Source: Dongshaea marina (GTDB lineage: Bacteria; Pseudomonadota; Gammaproteobacteria; Enterobacterales; Aeromonadaceae). Taken from it: 64,000 bases of DNA. Both the position numbers and the translations under genes were made by a program. The notes under the pieces were generated by a model. It ran no database searches. It was not told the origin of the DNA and worked only from the letters and a program-made list of their open reading frames with translations. Shown here in pieces: positions 40,040 to 52,106 of this stretch (position 1 is its first letter; every line of letters begins with the position of its first letter). The stretch spans positions 1,873,658 through 1,937,657 of the forward strand of contig NZ_CP028897.1 in NCBI RefSeq assembly GCF_003072645.1, read 5' to 3'.

Positions 40040-41015
40040 ACCTCAGATCTGCATAAGCGCTTCCTTTTCAAGCCGAGACATTCGGATGCTCGGCTTCTTT
40101 TCCTGGAAGGTATATGCAATGAGGCCAGCAAGGAGATTCACCATAAAGCTGACGCAGCTACGATGCCGTGAGTGTTCTATCTGAGAGATGTTCTTCAGCT
40201 GATCAAAGACGGTTTCAATGATGAAGCGTTTGCGAAGCATCAGCTTATCCCATAGCCGCATCAACTTTGGTTTCATATTCTTCCTGATGCTGGTAATTAA
40301 TGTGACCCCTTGGTCTGCCAGCTCTTCTGCAAGTGGTCCTGAAATATAGCCTTTATCTCCATAGAGTGAACCCCAGAGCTGCTCGCACATTTCAGGAAGA
40401 GGAGTTCTGTCATCAACATTGGCTGGGGTTAATTTGACCGAGATAACACCACCTTGATCATTGATAATAAGGTGCAATTTAAATCCATAAAACCACCCCA
40501 TGGTTCCTTTGCCACGCTTGGCAGCACCTTGAAATACTTGATGTCGAGGGATGCGAAGGTTATGGCAAACCTGAAGTTTTGTTGAGTCGACGAATGCAAT
40601 CCCAGTAGGTTTTGCTTGTCTGTGGGTGAGATAGGAGCACAAAGGGACAAGGGTCGTTTGCATCAATTTCAACATCCGGGTGTAACTCACCAGGCCGGGG
40701 AACTCGCTTTTCCAGTACTTACATACGAACTGAAGATAATAGGATTTAAAGTCTCGGAATCCCAAGCGATGGAATGCGATGACGATGGTCATCACTTCAC
40801 TGACAGCCAGGCGAGAGGGTCTGTTCCGCTGCTTCACACCTAAGGAGATCTGCTGTTTTTGCCAAGCGGGTAGAAAGACCTGACAGAAATCATCGACATC
40901 AACGAAAATAGCTTCTAAATTGATCATGCCCAAGCTCCTTGGCGATTGATGGTTCTGGACAAACGATCAGATCGCAGCTTGGGCTTTTAGTTCCCCTCTT
41001 ATGCGCAGCTCAGGT
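40040..41015 (-). mobile_element. IS982-family insertion sequence
   Basis: The 976-bp element has imperfect terminal inverted repeats ACCTCAGATCTGCATAAG (left) and ACCTGAGCTGCGCATAAG (right, reverse strand). TATTTA is repeated directly on both sides (40034-40039 and 41016-41021), a 6-bp target duplication. One transposase gene fills it. It lies in the lrp-ftsK gap and does not break a recognised gene. Confidence 0.9.
40043..40927 (-). CDS. IS982-family transposase
   Basis: A 294-residue DDE transposase: D114 (AFVDSTKL), D191 (YGDKGY) and E238 (IIETVFDQLK) form the likely triad, with GKGTMGWFYGFKLHLI between them, a hallmark of the family. AAGGAG lies 7 bases before ATG 40927. The stop codon lies inside the left terminal repeat. 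The frame is intact, so the element may be active. Confidence 0.93.
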   Translation of the reverse strand: MINLEAIFVDVDDFCQVFLPAWQKQQISLGVKQRNRPSRLAVSEVMTIVIAFHRLGFRDFKSYYLQFVCKYWKSEFPGLVSYTRMLKLMQTTLVPLCSYLTHRQAKPTGIAFVDSTKLQVCHNLRIPRHQVFQGAAKRGKGTMGWFYGFKLHLIINDQGGVISVKLTPANVDDRTPLPEMCEQLWGSLYGDKGYISGPLAEELADQGVTLITSIRKNMKPKLMRLWDKLMLRKRFIIETVFDQLKNISQIEHSRHRSCVSFMVNLLAGLIAYTFQEKKPSIRMSRLEKEALMQI

Positions 41016-41437
41016 TATTTAGCAGATTGTTTCAATCCGAAAGGCGTTTATCTGGGGATCTCTCAGGGCCATACCGTGAAGGAGAGTCTCTACTCCCGTC
41101 CTGTAGGTTTTTTGGTCGTAACTTAGCGCGAATGGGTCAGGGGTCTGTCTGTGTGCCATTGAGGTAGCAAATGTTTGCGGGCGCCTCTTTCCTGCTTTCT
41201 TGCTTGAACTTTCTCCTGACGATCCATGGAGCTTGTTTGATGTGCATAGATAAAGCAACCATCTGATGGACGACCTGGATAAAACATCAGCAATCACCTC
41301 CCTGAGCCTAAAAGGGGCTCCTTCGCGGTTTGGGTGCATGCCACTGTCTTGTTACAATGAGCAGAATTAACTAATTTCCAGGGCGAGAGTTTATCGCCCC
41401 TGGCTGATTGCTTGTACAATCAAAAAGGAGTCGTTGT
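41016..41437. other. ftsK upstream region
   Basis: No convincing gene. A reverse-strand open frame (41019-41339) has no ribosome site, domain or composition support. The ftsK promoter should lie toward the right. Confidence 0.45.
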
Positions 41438-43900
41438 TTGGCCGCAGGAAAAGAGAACAAGGCGATGTCAGCTCTATCAAGGGTCATGGAAGCGTGTTTA
41501 ATCATAGTCGGGGTCAGTGCCCTGTACCTGTTGATTGCACTCATCTCATACAGTCCGGCCGATCCGGGGTGGTCTCAAACCGCCTGGAGCGGGCCGATTC
41601 ATAATGTAGCCGGGCGCTTTGGAGCCTGGGTTGCCGATGTGTTGCTGTTTGGCTTCGGCTTCTGGGCATACCTGCTGCCTTTCTTGTTGCTGTTTATTGC
41701 GAAAGGCCTCCTCTGGAGACCTAAGCCTTTCTTTGAATGGGACTTTTTGACCCTTGGCCTGCGGCTCGTCGGCTTGTTGCTGATCTGGGTGGGGAGTTCG
41801 ACTCTGGCCAGTTTCAATACCTCGCTGTTTGGTATCTTTGCAGGGGGAGGCCTGATCGGTGAGGTGATGATCCGCCTGTTGTGGCCCCTGCTTGGAACGC
41901 TGGGACTCACTCTGTTACAGCTTTGCCTCATCGGAGCAGGGTTTCCTCTGTTTAGTGGTTGCTCCTGGCTGTTGGTGATCGAGAAGGTGGGAGCCGGGGT
42001 GATTCAGGGGGCGATGTGGCTGTGGAATATCTCAGACACCTGGCAAAAAATGGCGCAGGGATTACCGCGCATCCGCCTGTGGCCATTGCGCCGTGCCTCG
42101 GCCGAACTTGAAGGGGGCATGGAAGATAGCGTCCCGACTTTCCTGGAAACTCCGGAGCCGGCACCAGTCAAGCGGCTTCCCCGAAAGCCTAAGCGTAAAC
42201 AGGAAACGCCGCTGGAGCCCGTGTTGACCACCCCTGAGATTGAGGAGGAGTCTCCCATCCCAATGGTCGACCCGGAGATTGAGCCTCAGGCTTCCCCCAT
42301 GGGAGATATGCCCTGGGAGACCGAGTCCGGGGAGACGAGCCAGGCTCCCTGGCAGGTGGCTCAGGTTCAGCCTGAGGAGTTGATCCCGGGGCAGGAGAGC
42401 CAGGAGGCCCTTGAGCCACTGCCTTCGGTGGAGCTTTTGGATCAACCCAAACAGCAGGAGACCACCATCAGTGAAGAGGAGCAGCAGCGAATGGCTGCTC
42501 TGGTGGAGAGCAAGCTTGCAGATTACAACGTGCTGGCCAAGGTGGTCGGGGTTTACCCCGGGCCTGTGATCACCCGTTTTGAGCTGGAGCTGGCGCCGGG
42601 AGTGAAGGTCAGTAAGATCACCAACCTGTCTCGCGATCTGGCACGTTCGCTGTCGGCGATGAGTGTACGGGTGGTTGAGGTGATCCCGGGCAAGCCCTAT
42701 GTGGGATTGGAACTGCCTAACCGTTTCAGGCAAACGGTGTTTTTGCGTGAAGTCTTTGATAGCGAAGCGTTTCGCGATATAGACAACCCCCTGGCTCTGG
42801 TACTTGGACAAGATATCGCGGGTGATCCCGTGGTGGTGAATCTGGGCAAGATGCCTCACCTTTTGGTTGCGGGAACCACGGGCTCGGGTAAGTCGGTCGG
42901 GGTCAATGTGATGATCCTCAGCATGCTATATAAGGCATCTCCGGAAGATGTGCGCTTTATCATGATCGATCCCAAGATGTTGGAGCTCTCTGTGTATGAA
43001 GGGATCCCGCATCTGTTGAGCGAGGTGGTCACCGACATGAAAGAAGCGGCCAATGCCCTGCGCTGGTGTGTCGGTGAGATGGAGCGTCGTTATCAGCTGA
43101 TGTCTGCCCTGGGGGTGCGTAATCTTAAGGGGTATAACAGCAAGATAGAGGCCGGAATTAAGAGTGGTCAACCTTTGTGCGATCCGCTGTGGCGCCCTGG
43201 CGACAGCATGGATGAGATGCCACCGGCCCTGGAGAAGCTGCCCAGCATAGTCGTGGTGATCGATGAATTTGCTGACATGATGATGATCGTCGGTAAGAAG
43301 GTGGAAGAGCTGATTGCGCGGATCGCCCAGAAGGCCCGTGCCGCAGGTATTCACCTGATCCTGGCAACCCAGCGCCCGTCGGTGGATGTGATCACCGGTC
43401 TTATCAAGGCCAACATTCCGACCCGGATCTCCTTCCAGGTCTCCAGTAAAATTGATTCCCGGACCATTTTGGATCAGCCGGGCGCCGAGTCTTTGTTGGG
43501 GATGGGGGATATGCTCTATCTGCCGGCAGGGGAGAGTGCACCGACCCGGGTTCATGGTGCCTTTGTTGATGATCATGAGGTCCACCGGGTGGTGGCTGAC
43601 TGGAAGCTGCGGGGTAAACCCAACTATATTGAAGCGATTCTCAGTGGTGAATCTTCCTCTGATATTCTACTACCGGGTGAGCAGTCGAGTGATGAAGAGC
43701 TCGACCCGCTGTTTGATGAAGCGGTGGCCTTTGTGGTGGAATCACGACGAGGCTCCACTTCCAGTGTGCAGCGGCGCTTCAAGATAGGGTACAATCGTGC
43801 GGCTCGAATTATTGAACAGATGGAAGCCCAGGGCATAGTGAGTCCCCCGGGCGGTAATGGTCAGCGAGATGTGCTGGCTCCTCCCCCGATGAAGGAGTAA
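41438..43900 (+). CDS. ftsK: DNA translocase FtsK
   Basis: FtsK anchors at the division septum and pumps chromosome termini toward XerCD/dif. The N-terminal four to five membrane spans ([19 protein letters not shown] to about residue 190) are followed by a Pro/Glu-rich linker (about 210-350). The motor has Walker [10 protein letters not shown] at about 478-486 and Walker [12 protein letters not shown], and the C-terminal gamma winged helix reads [22 protein letters not shown]. At 820 residues the linker is much shorter than in E. coli (1329 total). I choose TTG 41438 because AAAAAGGAG sits 7 bases upstream; ATG 41465 is the alternative. lolA follows after 4 bases. Confidence 0.95.
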   Translation: MAAGKENKAMSALSRVMEACLIIVGVSALYLLIALISYSPADPGWSQTAWSGPIHNVAGRFGAWVADVLLFGFGFWAYLLPFLLLFIAKGLLWRPKPFFEWDFLTLGLRLVGLLLIWVGSSTLASFNTSLFGIFAGGGLIGEVMIRLLWPLLGTLGLTLLQLCLIGAGFPLFSGCSWLLVIEKVGAGVIQGAMWLWNISDTWQKMAQGLPRIRLWPLRRASAELEGGMEDSVPTFLETPEPAPVKRLPRKPKRKQETPLEPVLTTPEIEEESPIPMVDPEIEPQASPMGDMPWETESGETSQAPWQVAQVQPEELIPGQESQEALEPLPSVELLDQPKQQETTISEEEQQRMAALVESKLADYNVLAKVVGVYPGPVITRFELELAPGVKVSKITNLSRDLARSLSAMSVRVVEVIPGKPYVGLELPNRFRQTVFLREVFDSEAFRDIDNPLALVLGQDIAGDPVVVNLGKMPHLLVAGTTGSGKSVGVNVMILSMLYKASPEDVRFIMIDPKMLELSVYEGIPHLLSEVVTDMKEAANALRWCVGEMERRYQLMSALGVRNLKGYNSKIEAGIKSGQPLCDPLWRPGDSMDEMPPALEKLPSIVVVIDEFADMMMIVGKKVEELIARIAQKARAAGIHLILATQRPSVDVITGLIKANIPTRISFQVSSKIDSRTILDQPGAESLLGMGDMLYLPAGESAPTRVHGAFVDDHEVHRVVADWKLRGKPNYIEAILSGESSSDILLPGEQSSDEELDPLFDEAVAFVVESRRGSTSSVQRRFKIGYNRAARIIEQMEAQGIVSPPGGNGQRDVLAPPPMKE

Positions 43901-43904
43901 TTTA

Positions 43905-44591
43905 GTGAAGCGATTTTTTATTGGCTGTAGCTCACTGCTACTGGCACTGTCGTTGCAGGCCCATGGGGCAACAACGACCGGCAGTTCATCGAAATCAACG
44001 GACCGCTCTATGGCAAGCTCCGATGTATCTCATCTGAGCTATGCCGCTCGCCAGCTGCAGCAGCGGCTGGCTTCAATCAAGCAGTTTAGCGCTGACTATC
44101 AGCAGATTGTTTACGATAGTACGGGTCAGGAGCTATCCCGCTCTTCGGGTAAGGTTGAGATTGAGCGCCCGGATCGATTCCGCTGGCAGGCAGAAAAGCC
44201 CGGGAAGGAGCTTTTTGTTTCAGATGGCAGCTCTTTGTGGATTAGTGATCCCGAAGTGGGGCAGGTGACCGTGATGAACCTTGCCGATGCGGTGACTAAT
44301 ACTCCGTTTTTGCTGATAAGCTCAGGTACCGACAAGTTTTGGAAAAACTATTATGTGACCTATGACGATCCCGTGTATACGGTCACCAGCCGAGATCCCG
44401 CACAGTTGCTGCATAGCTTCCGGGTCACCTTTGATCGGACCAACAATGTGAGTCGCTTTGAAGTGGAGCAGGCCCAGGGCCAGCGCAGTGTGTTTATCTT
44501 CAAAAATATCAATGATAACCCGGGACTTAAGTCAAGCCTGTTTAAATTCACTCCTCCGGCCGGGGCGGATGTGGACGATCAGCGCCGATGA
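43905..44591 (+). CDS. lolA: outer-membrane lipoprotein carrier LolA
   Basis: LolA carries lipoproteins across the periplasm from LolCDE to LolB. Signal peptide [21 protein letters not shown]; after a Ser-rich stretch the mature fold opens [21 protein letters not shown] with [27 protein letters not shown], family hallmarks. A GTG start at 43905 has GGAG upstream, 4 bases after the ftsK stop. The 228-residue length includes a Ser/Thr-rich insertion after the signal (about 20-45). Its stop overlaps the rarA ATG (ATGA). Confidence 0.94.
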   Translation: MKRFFIGCSSLLLALSLQAHGATTTGSSSKSTDRSMASSDVSHLSYAARQLQQRLASIKQFSADYQQIVYDSTGQELSRSSGKVEIERPDRFRWQAEKPGKELFVSDGSSLWISDPEVGQVTVMNLADAVTNTPFLLISSGTDKFWKNYYVTYDDPVYTVTSRDPAQLLHSFRVTFDRTNNVSRFEVEQAQGQRSVFIFKNINDNPGLKSSLFKFTPPAGADVDDQRR

Positions 44592-45936
44592 GTAACTTCT
44601 CTTTTGATTTTGCACCGGATTTTCGCCCTTTGGCAGCGCGAATGCGGCCGCAAAATCTTGAGCAGTATGTTGGTCAGTCCCACCTGCTGGCACCGGACAA
44701 GCCCCTGCGGCGTGCCATTGAGGCGGGGATGGGTCACTCGATGATCCTGTGGGGGCCTCCCGGAACCGGCAAGACCACCCTGGCTGAGCTATTGGCCCGC
44801 TACTGTGAGGCGGAGGTAGAGCGACTGTCTGCTGTGACCTCCGGGGTCAAGGATATCCGTGAGGCGACGGCGCGAGCCAAGGATAATCAGCAACTGGGGC
44901 GCAAGACCCTGCTGTTTGTCGATGAGGTCCATCGCTTTAATAAGAGCCAGCAGGATGCGTTTTTGCCACACATCGAAGATGGCACCTTCATCTTCGTCGG
45001 GGCAACCACTGAAAACCCTCCTTTGAACTTAATAATGCCCTGTTGTCCCGGGTGCGGGTCTATCGGTTGCAGCGCCTGACTGAGCTTGAGATCGACAGCA
45101 TGCTGGAGCAGGCCCTGAGTTCAGAGCTGGGCCTGAGTGCTGAATCCCTTAACTTTGGACCCGGGGTGCGTGAGTTATTATGCCAGCTGGTGGATGGGGA
45201 TGGGCGCAAGGCGCTGAACTATTTGGAGCTCTTGTGTGACAGTGCCCCGATAGAGCAGGGGGTGAAGCAGATCTCTAAGCCACTACTGGCTGAAGTCACC
45301 GGGGAGCGGGTTGCCCGGATGGATAATCAGGGCGATCACTATTACGATCTCATCAGTGCCTTTCATAAGTCGGTACGTGGTTCCTCGGTGGATGGGGCTC
45401 TCTACTGGTATGCTCGGATCATCAGTGCCGGCGGCGATCCTCTGTATGTTGCCAGGCGACTTCTGGCGATCGCCTCTGAAGATATCGGTAATGCGGATCC
45501 CAGGGCGATGCAGGTGGCGATGAGCGCCTGGGAGTGCTTTGAGCGCATCGGTCCGGCCGAGGGAGAGCGCGCGATAGCCCAGGCGGCGGTGTATTGCGCC
45601 ACTGCACCTAAGAGCAATGCCGTCTATACCGCCTGGAAAAGTGCCCTGGCGGATGCCAAAGAGGCTCCGGATTATGAGGTGCCGGTGCACCTTCGAAATG
45701 CCCCGACCGAATTGATGCGCGAGCTCGGGTATGGCGACGAATATCGTTATGCCCATGATGAACCCGGCGCCTATGCTGCCGGAGAGTGTTACCTTCCACC
45801 AGAGCTTGCCGGGCGAAACTACTATCAGCCTACAGAGCGTGGCCTGGAGAAGCAGATCCGCCAAAAGCTCGATTACCTGGCTGATCTGGATCAAAATAGC
45901 CCACAAAAACGGTATAAAAAGACGCCGCTCGGTTAA
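44588..45936 (+). CDS. rarA: replication-associated recombination ATPase RarA, one frame slip
   Basis: RarA (MgsA) is a clamp-loader-like AAA+ ATPase at stalled forks. The first part has [16 protein letters not shown], Walker [10 protein letters not shown] and Walker [20 protein letters not shown]. The slip lies in CCC at 45016-45018: one more C gives [20 protein letters not shown] and joins to the rest ([16 protein letters not shown] at the end). Restored, 449 residues, the family norm (E. coli 447). The ATG overlaps the lolA stop, and serS follows, the standard ftsK-lolA-rarA-serS order. Confidence 0.92.
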
Positions 45937-46079
45937 TTGTTGAATGAAATATGGTTTAGACGCTTTTAAGTTACTGCGTCTTTGGTAGACTGTGGGCTCG
46001 TCCACTCGTTTGTCTGTCGATGGCTGCAAGCTTTTTAGCAGTTAAGATCTGCGAACCGAGGGACTCGGGACATAGATAA

Positions 46080-47399
<1,320 letters not shown>

Positions 47400-47427
47400 T
47401 TCAGCAACTGCTTAGTTGCCCTTTGAT

Positions 47428-47453
47428 AAAGCCACGCATTGCGTGGCTTTTTT
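47428..47453 (+). terminator. terminator of serS
   Basis: AAAGCCACGC pairs with GCGTGGCTTT around ATT, followed by three more Ts. Confidence 0.93.
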
Positions 47454-47885
47454 ATGGCGCTTGCCCAATTCCTTCGATGAGAAGGCTGATTTTATGAGTC
47501 TTATTTCTCAGCTGATGAGCCACAGATATGGAAATTAGCACGGGGATCACCCATCCAGCGTTGTCCACCCACGGACTAAGATTTTTAAAGTTCCATAATT
47601 TCTAGCATATTTTGCCCTGGTCTTAGGTTTTTACCCGAGTCTCCCCTCAGATTAGATCTCTTAAACTTGTAGTGGCATTGAAGATGGTTGACACTCATAT
47701 GGGTCTATCTTTGGACTAAGGGTTACGACATTTTTTGTGCCAGGGTTAAGTGCGGCTATTATCAGTAAAAGTGATTTATACCGTATTTAGTTAGCCCTTC
47801 ACTGAAAGAGGGGATAAGCAGCAAGTCCCCCTTTGTGGGAGCTGTTACTAATCGGAATCGAGGCCTGTAAGCCGGGGGAGTAAGA
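47454..47885. other. promoter region of the glycosyltransferase operon
   Basis: About 430 bases, AT-rich, no gene found. AAAGAGGGGA and TCCCCCTTT near 47808-47836 can pair, so a leader hairpin is possible. The promoter of the operon beginning 47886 must lie here. Confidence 0.4.
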
Positions 47886-48446
47886 TTGAAGCAGGGGATT
47901 AACAAAGTGGCAAATTCGGGTAGAAAGTTATGGCTGATCGCAGCAGTTGTGCTTCTGAGCGTATTTTATCTCTATACACTTTACCTTGCGACCCAGCCTA
48001 AGGTGAGCCTTTCCTATCGGCTCTACTACCTGGAGGGCAAGACCCTGTTCTGGCAGGGTGATTCCAAGATGATCTATCGACCCGGGCAGATCATGAACTT
48101 TGTTACCCCCAGCCCCTTTCTATCCCGCAAGGGCTGGTCTGATGAGATCTCTACGGATGGAGTGACCCTGGAAGGAAAAGGTGGGCTCTATTTTGGGTTA
48201 GCACAAAAGGTTAAAGGCCTGAAAGCAACGGTTTGGCTGGAGAGCCCTAAGCCTGGAGCTGTGATCAAGGTCTCTTTAGAATCGGGGTGGACTCATACCA
48301 TCCGGCTGGCCAACAAGGGAAGTCAGGTGTTAACTTTCGACCTTCCTGGCGCTTATTTGAAAGCTGCGCCTAACCAATTGAATTTTTTATCATTTACCGC
48401 AAACCAAGTGCTGAACTTTCGCTCTTTGCAGATGAAGGCTGAGTGA
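47886..48446 (+). CDS. membrane-anchored protein of unknown function heading GT operon
   Basis: A 186-residue protein: one N-terminal membrane segment (KLWLIAAVVLLSVFYLYTLYLA, about 14-35), then a beta-rich soluble part (VSLSYRLYYLEGKTLFWQGD onward), presumably periplasmic. I do not recognise the family. A TTG start at 47886 has GGGGGAG upstream. It is the first gene of a likely operon with the GtrB-, GtrA- and PIG-V-like genes (30-base gap to the next), so a role in building or sensing a glycolipid or glycan is a reasonable inference only. Confidence 0.7.
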   Translation: MKQGINKVANSGRKLWLIAAVVLLSVFYLYTLYLATQPKVSLSYRLYYLEGKTLFWQGDSKMIYRPGQIMNFVTPSPFLSRKGWSDEISTDGVTLEGKGGLYFGLAQKVKGLKATVWLESPKPGAVIKVSLESGWTHTIRLANKGSQVLTFDLPGAYLKAAPNQLNFLSFTANQVLNFRSLQMKAE

Positions 48447-48476
48447 TCATTCGCCCCAATACAAGGATATCATTCC

Positions 48477-49493
48477 ATGTCGAATAAAGAATTTAGCATC
48501 TCATTAGTCGTACCTGTCTATAACGAGCAAGAGAGTATTGAAAGCTTCATCGAGGCGATCGATCAGGAGCTAGAGCCTCTCAAAGAGAGGCTTGAAATAG
48601 TTTTCATCAATGATGGAAGTAAAGATGCGACCCGTGAGGCGGTGGAGCAAGCGATCGAGAAGGATCCCAGGATCACCCTGGTGAACCTTGCGCGAAACTT
48701 TGGTAAAGAGGCGGCGTTGACGGCCGGGCTTCATCATGCCAAGGGAGATGCGGTGGTACCTATGGATGTTGATCTGCAGGATCCTCCTTCACTGATCCTT
48801 GAGTTTGTCAGACTATGGCAAACCGGTGACTATGATACCGTCTATGGCATTCGCGAGGATAGAAGTGCGGATACACCGATGAAGCGGGTGACGGCAGGTG
48901 GTTTTTATCGCCTGTTTAATGTGCTCTCCAATCAGACCCAGCTTCCTGAAAACGCAGGGGATTTTCGCTTAATGGATCGCCGGGTGGTCGAGGCTATTAA
49001 GCAGCTTCCTGAGCGAAACCGCTTCATGAAAGGACTGTTTGCCTGGACTGGTTACCGTTCTGTAGGAGTCCCCTATGAGCGGCCGGCGCGACACGCCGGC
49101 GAAACCAAGTTCAACTACTGGAAGCTATGGAATTTTGCGCTGGATGGTTTGCTCAGTTTTACCAGCTGGCCGCTGCGGGTCTGGAGTTATGTGGGGATCG
49201 GTGTCTCTTTTGTGGCTTTTCTCTACATTCTCAAGATCATCACTAAGGTTATTTTCTTTGGGATCCATGTTCCGGGTTATGCCTCGTTGATGTCTGTGGT
49301 GCTATTTCTCGGCGGGATCCAGCTCATCTCACTTGGGATCATAGGTGAGTATATCGGCCGGATGTTTATCGAGATCAAGCAGCGTCCCATCTTCCTTGTC
49401 GAGGGGGTCTATGGCCAATATGCCAAAGAAGATAAACCGGATGAGCAGGAGATACAGGATCAGCCAACCTCACAGGAGAAGCAGGGCTCATGA
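48477..49493 (+). CDS. GtrB/DPM1-like polyisoprenyl-phosphate glycosyltransferase
   Basis: A 338-residue family-2 glycosyltransferase: SLVVPVYNEQESIESFIEAI, FINDGSKDATREAVEQ, the metal motif in MDVDLQDPP, and GDFRLMDRRVV with the acceptor region. Two C-terminal membrane hairpins (about 230-310). Such enzymes load glucose or another sugar from UDP/GDP-sugar onto undecaprenyl phosphate at the inner membrane. The last residues overlap the GtrA-like gene by 4 bases. The sugar cannot be fixed. Confidence 0.88.
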   Translation: MSNKEFSISLVVPVYNEQESIESFIEAIDQELEPLKERLEIVFINDGSKDATREAVEQAIEKDPRITLVNLARNFGKEAALTAGLHHAKGDAVVPMDVDLQDPPSLILEFVRLWQTGDYDTVYGIREDRSADTPMKRVTAGGFYRLFNVLSNQTQLPENAGDFRLMDRRVVEAIKQLPERNRFMKGLFAWTGYRSVGVPYERPARHAGETKFNYWKLWNFALDGLLSFTSWPLRVWSYVGIGVSFVAFLYILKIITKVIFFGIHVPGYASLMSVVLFLGGIQLISLGIIGEYIGRMFIEIKQRPIFLVEGVYGQYAKEDKPDEQEIQDQPTSQEKQGS

Positions 49494-49861
49494 TTGCGGC
49501 TCAGGAGTTTTGGCGGCTGTTTCGTTTTGGCCTGGTGGGGGGCGGTGCAACCCTGGTGGATCTTGCCACCTCGGTTGCCCTGTTTCATGTATGGCCAAAC
49601 ATCTCGGAGCACCTGGTGACGACCCTGGCCTTTGCGGTAGCCTTTTGGTTCTCCTTTTTTGGACATCGTTATATCACCTTTCAAAAGCATGGGGCAGCCG
49701 GTAAGTTCTTACTGGTGGCACTGTTTGCATTGGCGGTGCGTAACTTGTTGCTGACGGGGTTGCTGTGGGGCGGTTTATCTGGTTTGTTACCTGTGGTGAT
49801 CGCCACCCTAACCGTCACCATTCTTACTTATCTACTCTCTAAAATCTGGGTATTTACATAA
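49490..49861 (+). CDS. GtrA-family membrane protein
   Basis: A 123-residue protein with four hydrophobic spans (FGLVGGGATLVDLATSVALF; LVTTLAFAVAFWFSFFGHRYITF; FLLVALFALAVRNLLLTGLLW; LLPVVIATLTVTILTYLLSKIWVF), the GtrA plan. GtrA is proposed to flip or aid transfer of the lipid-linked sugar made by GtrB. It overlaps both neighbours by a few bases, so the three are coupled. Confidence 0.88.
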   Translation: MIAAQEFWRLFRFGLVGGGATLVDLATSVALFHVWPNISEHLVTTLAFAVAFWFSFFGHRYITFQKHGAAGKFLLVALFALAVRNLLLTGLLWGGLSGLLPVVIATLTVTILTYLLSKIWVFT

Positions 49862-51011
49862 TGTCTGATATCGAACAGAGAACAGCCTATCGACCGAGTC
49901 TGCACCTGAGCCTCAGGGACTGGGGGCTGGTGATATCTGCATTTGTGATCAGTCGAGCGGCTTTGTTTGGCCTGGCGGCCGTGGCCGTGCACCTCTACGA
50001 TCTCTACCATCAGCCTACCGGACCCCTGATGGCCTACTGCCGATTTGATTGCATCTGGTATAAGCATATCGTTGAACTGGGTTACGATCAGATCCCTCAC
50101 TGGCTAGGCTCCGGGGATGCAGCGAGCTGGGCTTTTATGCCGCTTTTCCCCATGCTCAGCGGGGGCCTTGCCTCTGTGACCGGGCTGGATGCGATCAGCT
50201 CGCTGATCCTGGTGGCGAACCTGGCTTTCTTTATTTCCCTGCCGTTGATGCTATTGTGCCTGCGACAGCTCAGGCTGGGTGAGGATACGGCACGCTTCGG
50301 AGTCTGGCTGCTCGCTTTCTCTCCCTTCTCGGCCTATTTTGTTTCGGGTTATACCGAGCCACTTTTTATGGCCCTGATGCTGGCAATGTTCCTCTGTGCC
50401 TATCGCCGCCAATGGTTATGGGTCGGGCTACTGGGGGTACTCCTGTCGGGGACCCGAAATCTTGGGGTCATGATGGTCTTTCCCGTGCTGATCCTGGCAT
50501 GGCAGGCTTATGGCTGGCGTGAGCTTGTGCGTTTTAGTGAACGCTCCTTAACTGTGATCCTGGGATTTGGCTGATCCCCCTGGGGCTGTTTGCCTTTATG
50601 TTTTACCTCTACCATCTCACCGGAGATGCTTTTGCCTTCAAACATATTCAGATCGCCTGGGGTCGGCATATAGCCAATCCTCTCCATTGGTTAGGTGAGG
50701 GCTTTGATGAAGGGGGACGTAAGCTTTACCTGGCTCTGATGGTGCTATTTGGTTGGGCACTGAACCTGTGGCTGCTGAGCCGCAGATACTGGGCCGAGGC
50801 AGTGATGATGTTTATCTGCTGTATGATCCCTCTGATGACAGGATTGGATGCGATGCCGCGCTACATCTTTGGTCTCTATCCCAGCCTACTGGCGATTATC
50901 CTGCTCACTCGTCGCTGGCCATCGCTGCGTCCTGCTATTCTCGGCCTGTCAGGGATGGTCGCCTCCTTCATCGCAATGGGCTTTATCGATCACCTGTTTT
51001 TTACTGTGTAA
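49861..51011 (+). CDS. PIG-V-like GT-C mannosyltransferase, one frame slip
   Basis: A polytopic protein of the PIG-V/GT-C type: CRFDCIWYKHIVELGYDQIP holds the luminal D-x-x-W-Y catalytic loop, then a series of membrane spans with FSPFSAYFVSGYTEPLFMALML. The frame breaks at TTT 50566-50568; one added T gives ILGFWLIPLGLFAFMFYLYHLTGD and 383 residues in total. GT-C enzymes use lipid-linked sugars, which fits the GtrB/GtrA partners: one makes and flips the donor, this enzyme spends it. Acceptor unknown. The start overlaps the gtrA-like stop by one base. Confidence 0.8.
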
Positions 51012-51251
51012 GCTCATTTCGGGCCATGCAGGGTATAAGCTCCCTCATGGCCTTGCCCGGCGTACAGCTCCATAGATTGTGGAGGCAGAGCCATTGCTCC
51101 TCAAAGCTTGATCATAAAACTTTTTCATCCCCAGAGCTTTTGTGTATAGTCAGCGCCAGATAAAGATCCTGCTGGATCACTGTCGCTGACTATCTCATCC
51201 CATGGGGTCTTGTTGGTGAGCTGTTCCTCATACCTGATATCGGAGTCTCCT

Positions 51252-52025
51252 ATGTACACCGCAGAGCTAACCTTTGAATGTTATCAAGATACCACGATCA
51301 CAGCGGTGGAGCGGGCGATTAGTCAGTACCTGGAAGCGTTACGTTATAACGGACAGATTTTAGGCCGGGAGTTTCCAACCTCAATGCAGGAGGGAGTCTT
51401 TGTTGCCAGGGTCGTCTGCCCCGAGGGTGATAGTGTCAGTGAGCGCAACCATTCGCTGCAGGTTAAGAAACTCAAGGCACTGCTACATAGCGCCGGGGTG
51501 TTGGAGCCTAAGGTCAGGGTGACGGGACAGGATCTCTTTTCGGATCATACAGATAACTGCCAGGAGCGAAGCTGGCAGATTCTGTTCACCACTTTTCTTA
51601 GCACCTGCTCACCGCTGCGCTGTGGTGAGGACTTTGCCCCAATCCCTCTGTATTGGCTGCCGGAGCCGGTGGCCAACGGCGATCATAAGGCGGTGCTGAA
51701 ATGGCAACAGGAGTGGTGTGCGGCCGATGAGCTGCAGATGGGAGGCTCGGTACTGGAGCACGAGACCCTCGATGAGCTGGGAACAACCCAGAGCCGGTTG
51801 TTTCGCCGCGGCTATGATCTGGCCAAGCGGATCGCCTATATCAGTAAAACACCCACCTATTACTATCTGTATCGGATCGGTGGGGCCAGCAAAGAGCAGG
51901 AGTTGGCTAGATTATGCCCGCGCTGTGGCGGGGAGTGGCGCCTCGAGCAGCCGATCCACGATATCTTTGATTTTAAGTGTGATAAGTGTCTATTAGTGAG
52001 TAATCTGAGCTGGGATTTTAAATAA
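51252..52025 (+). CDS. DUF2310 Zn-ribbon protein
   Basis: A 257-residue soluble protein ending in a zinc ribbon: CPRCGGEW, then CDKC. N-terminal MYTAELTFECYQDTTITAVER and the central PLYWLPEP/GDHKAVLKWQQEWCAADELQM fit DUF2310, described as Zn-ribbon proteins that may bind nucleic acid. GGAG lies 6 bases before ATG 51252. Function unproven. A 72-residue gene follows. Confidence 0.78.
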   Translation: MYTAELTFECYQDTTITAVERAISQYLEALRYNGQILGREFPTSMQEGVFVARVVCPEGDSVSERNHSLQVKKLKALLHSAGVLEPKVRVTGQDLFSDHTDNCQERSWQILFTTFLSTCSPLRCGEDFAPIPLYWLPEPVANGDHKAVLKWQQEWCAADELQMGGSVLEHETLDELGTTQSRLFRRGYDLAKRIAYISKTPTYYYLYRIGGASKEQELARLCPRCGGEWRLEQPIHDIFDFKCDKCLLVSNLSWDFK

Positions 52026-52106
52026 TCGGCCTTTTTCCGGCAGTTACTTTAAGGGGCTGGTTCGCTACAGTGGAAGATCCTGTTCCCTGAGCCTGAGTGA
52101 GGCTGG

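Noticed and set aside
41019-41339. 106-residue reverse-strand frame upstream of ftsK
   Set aside because: No ribosome site, no recognisable domain, and composition unlike a protein gene.
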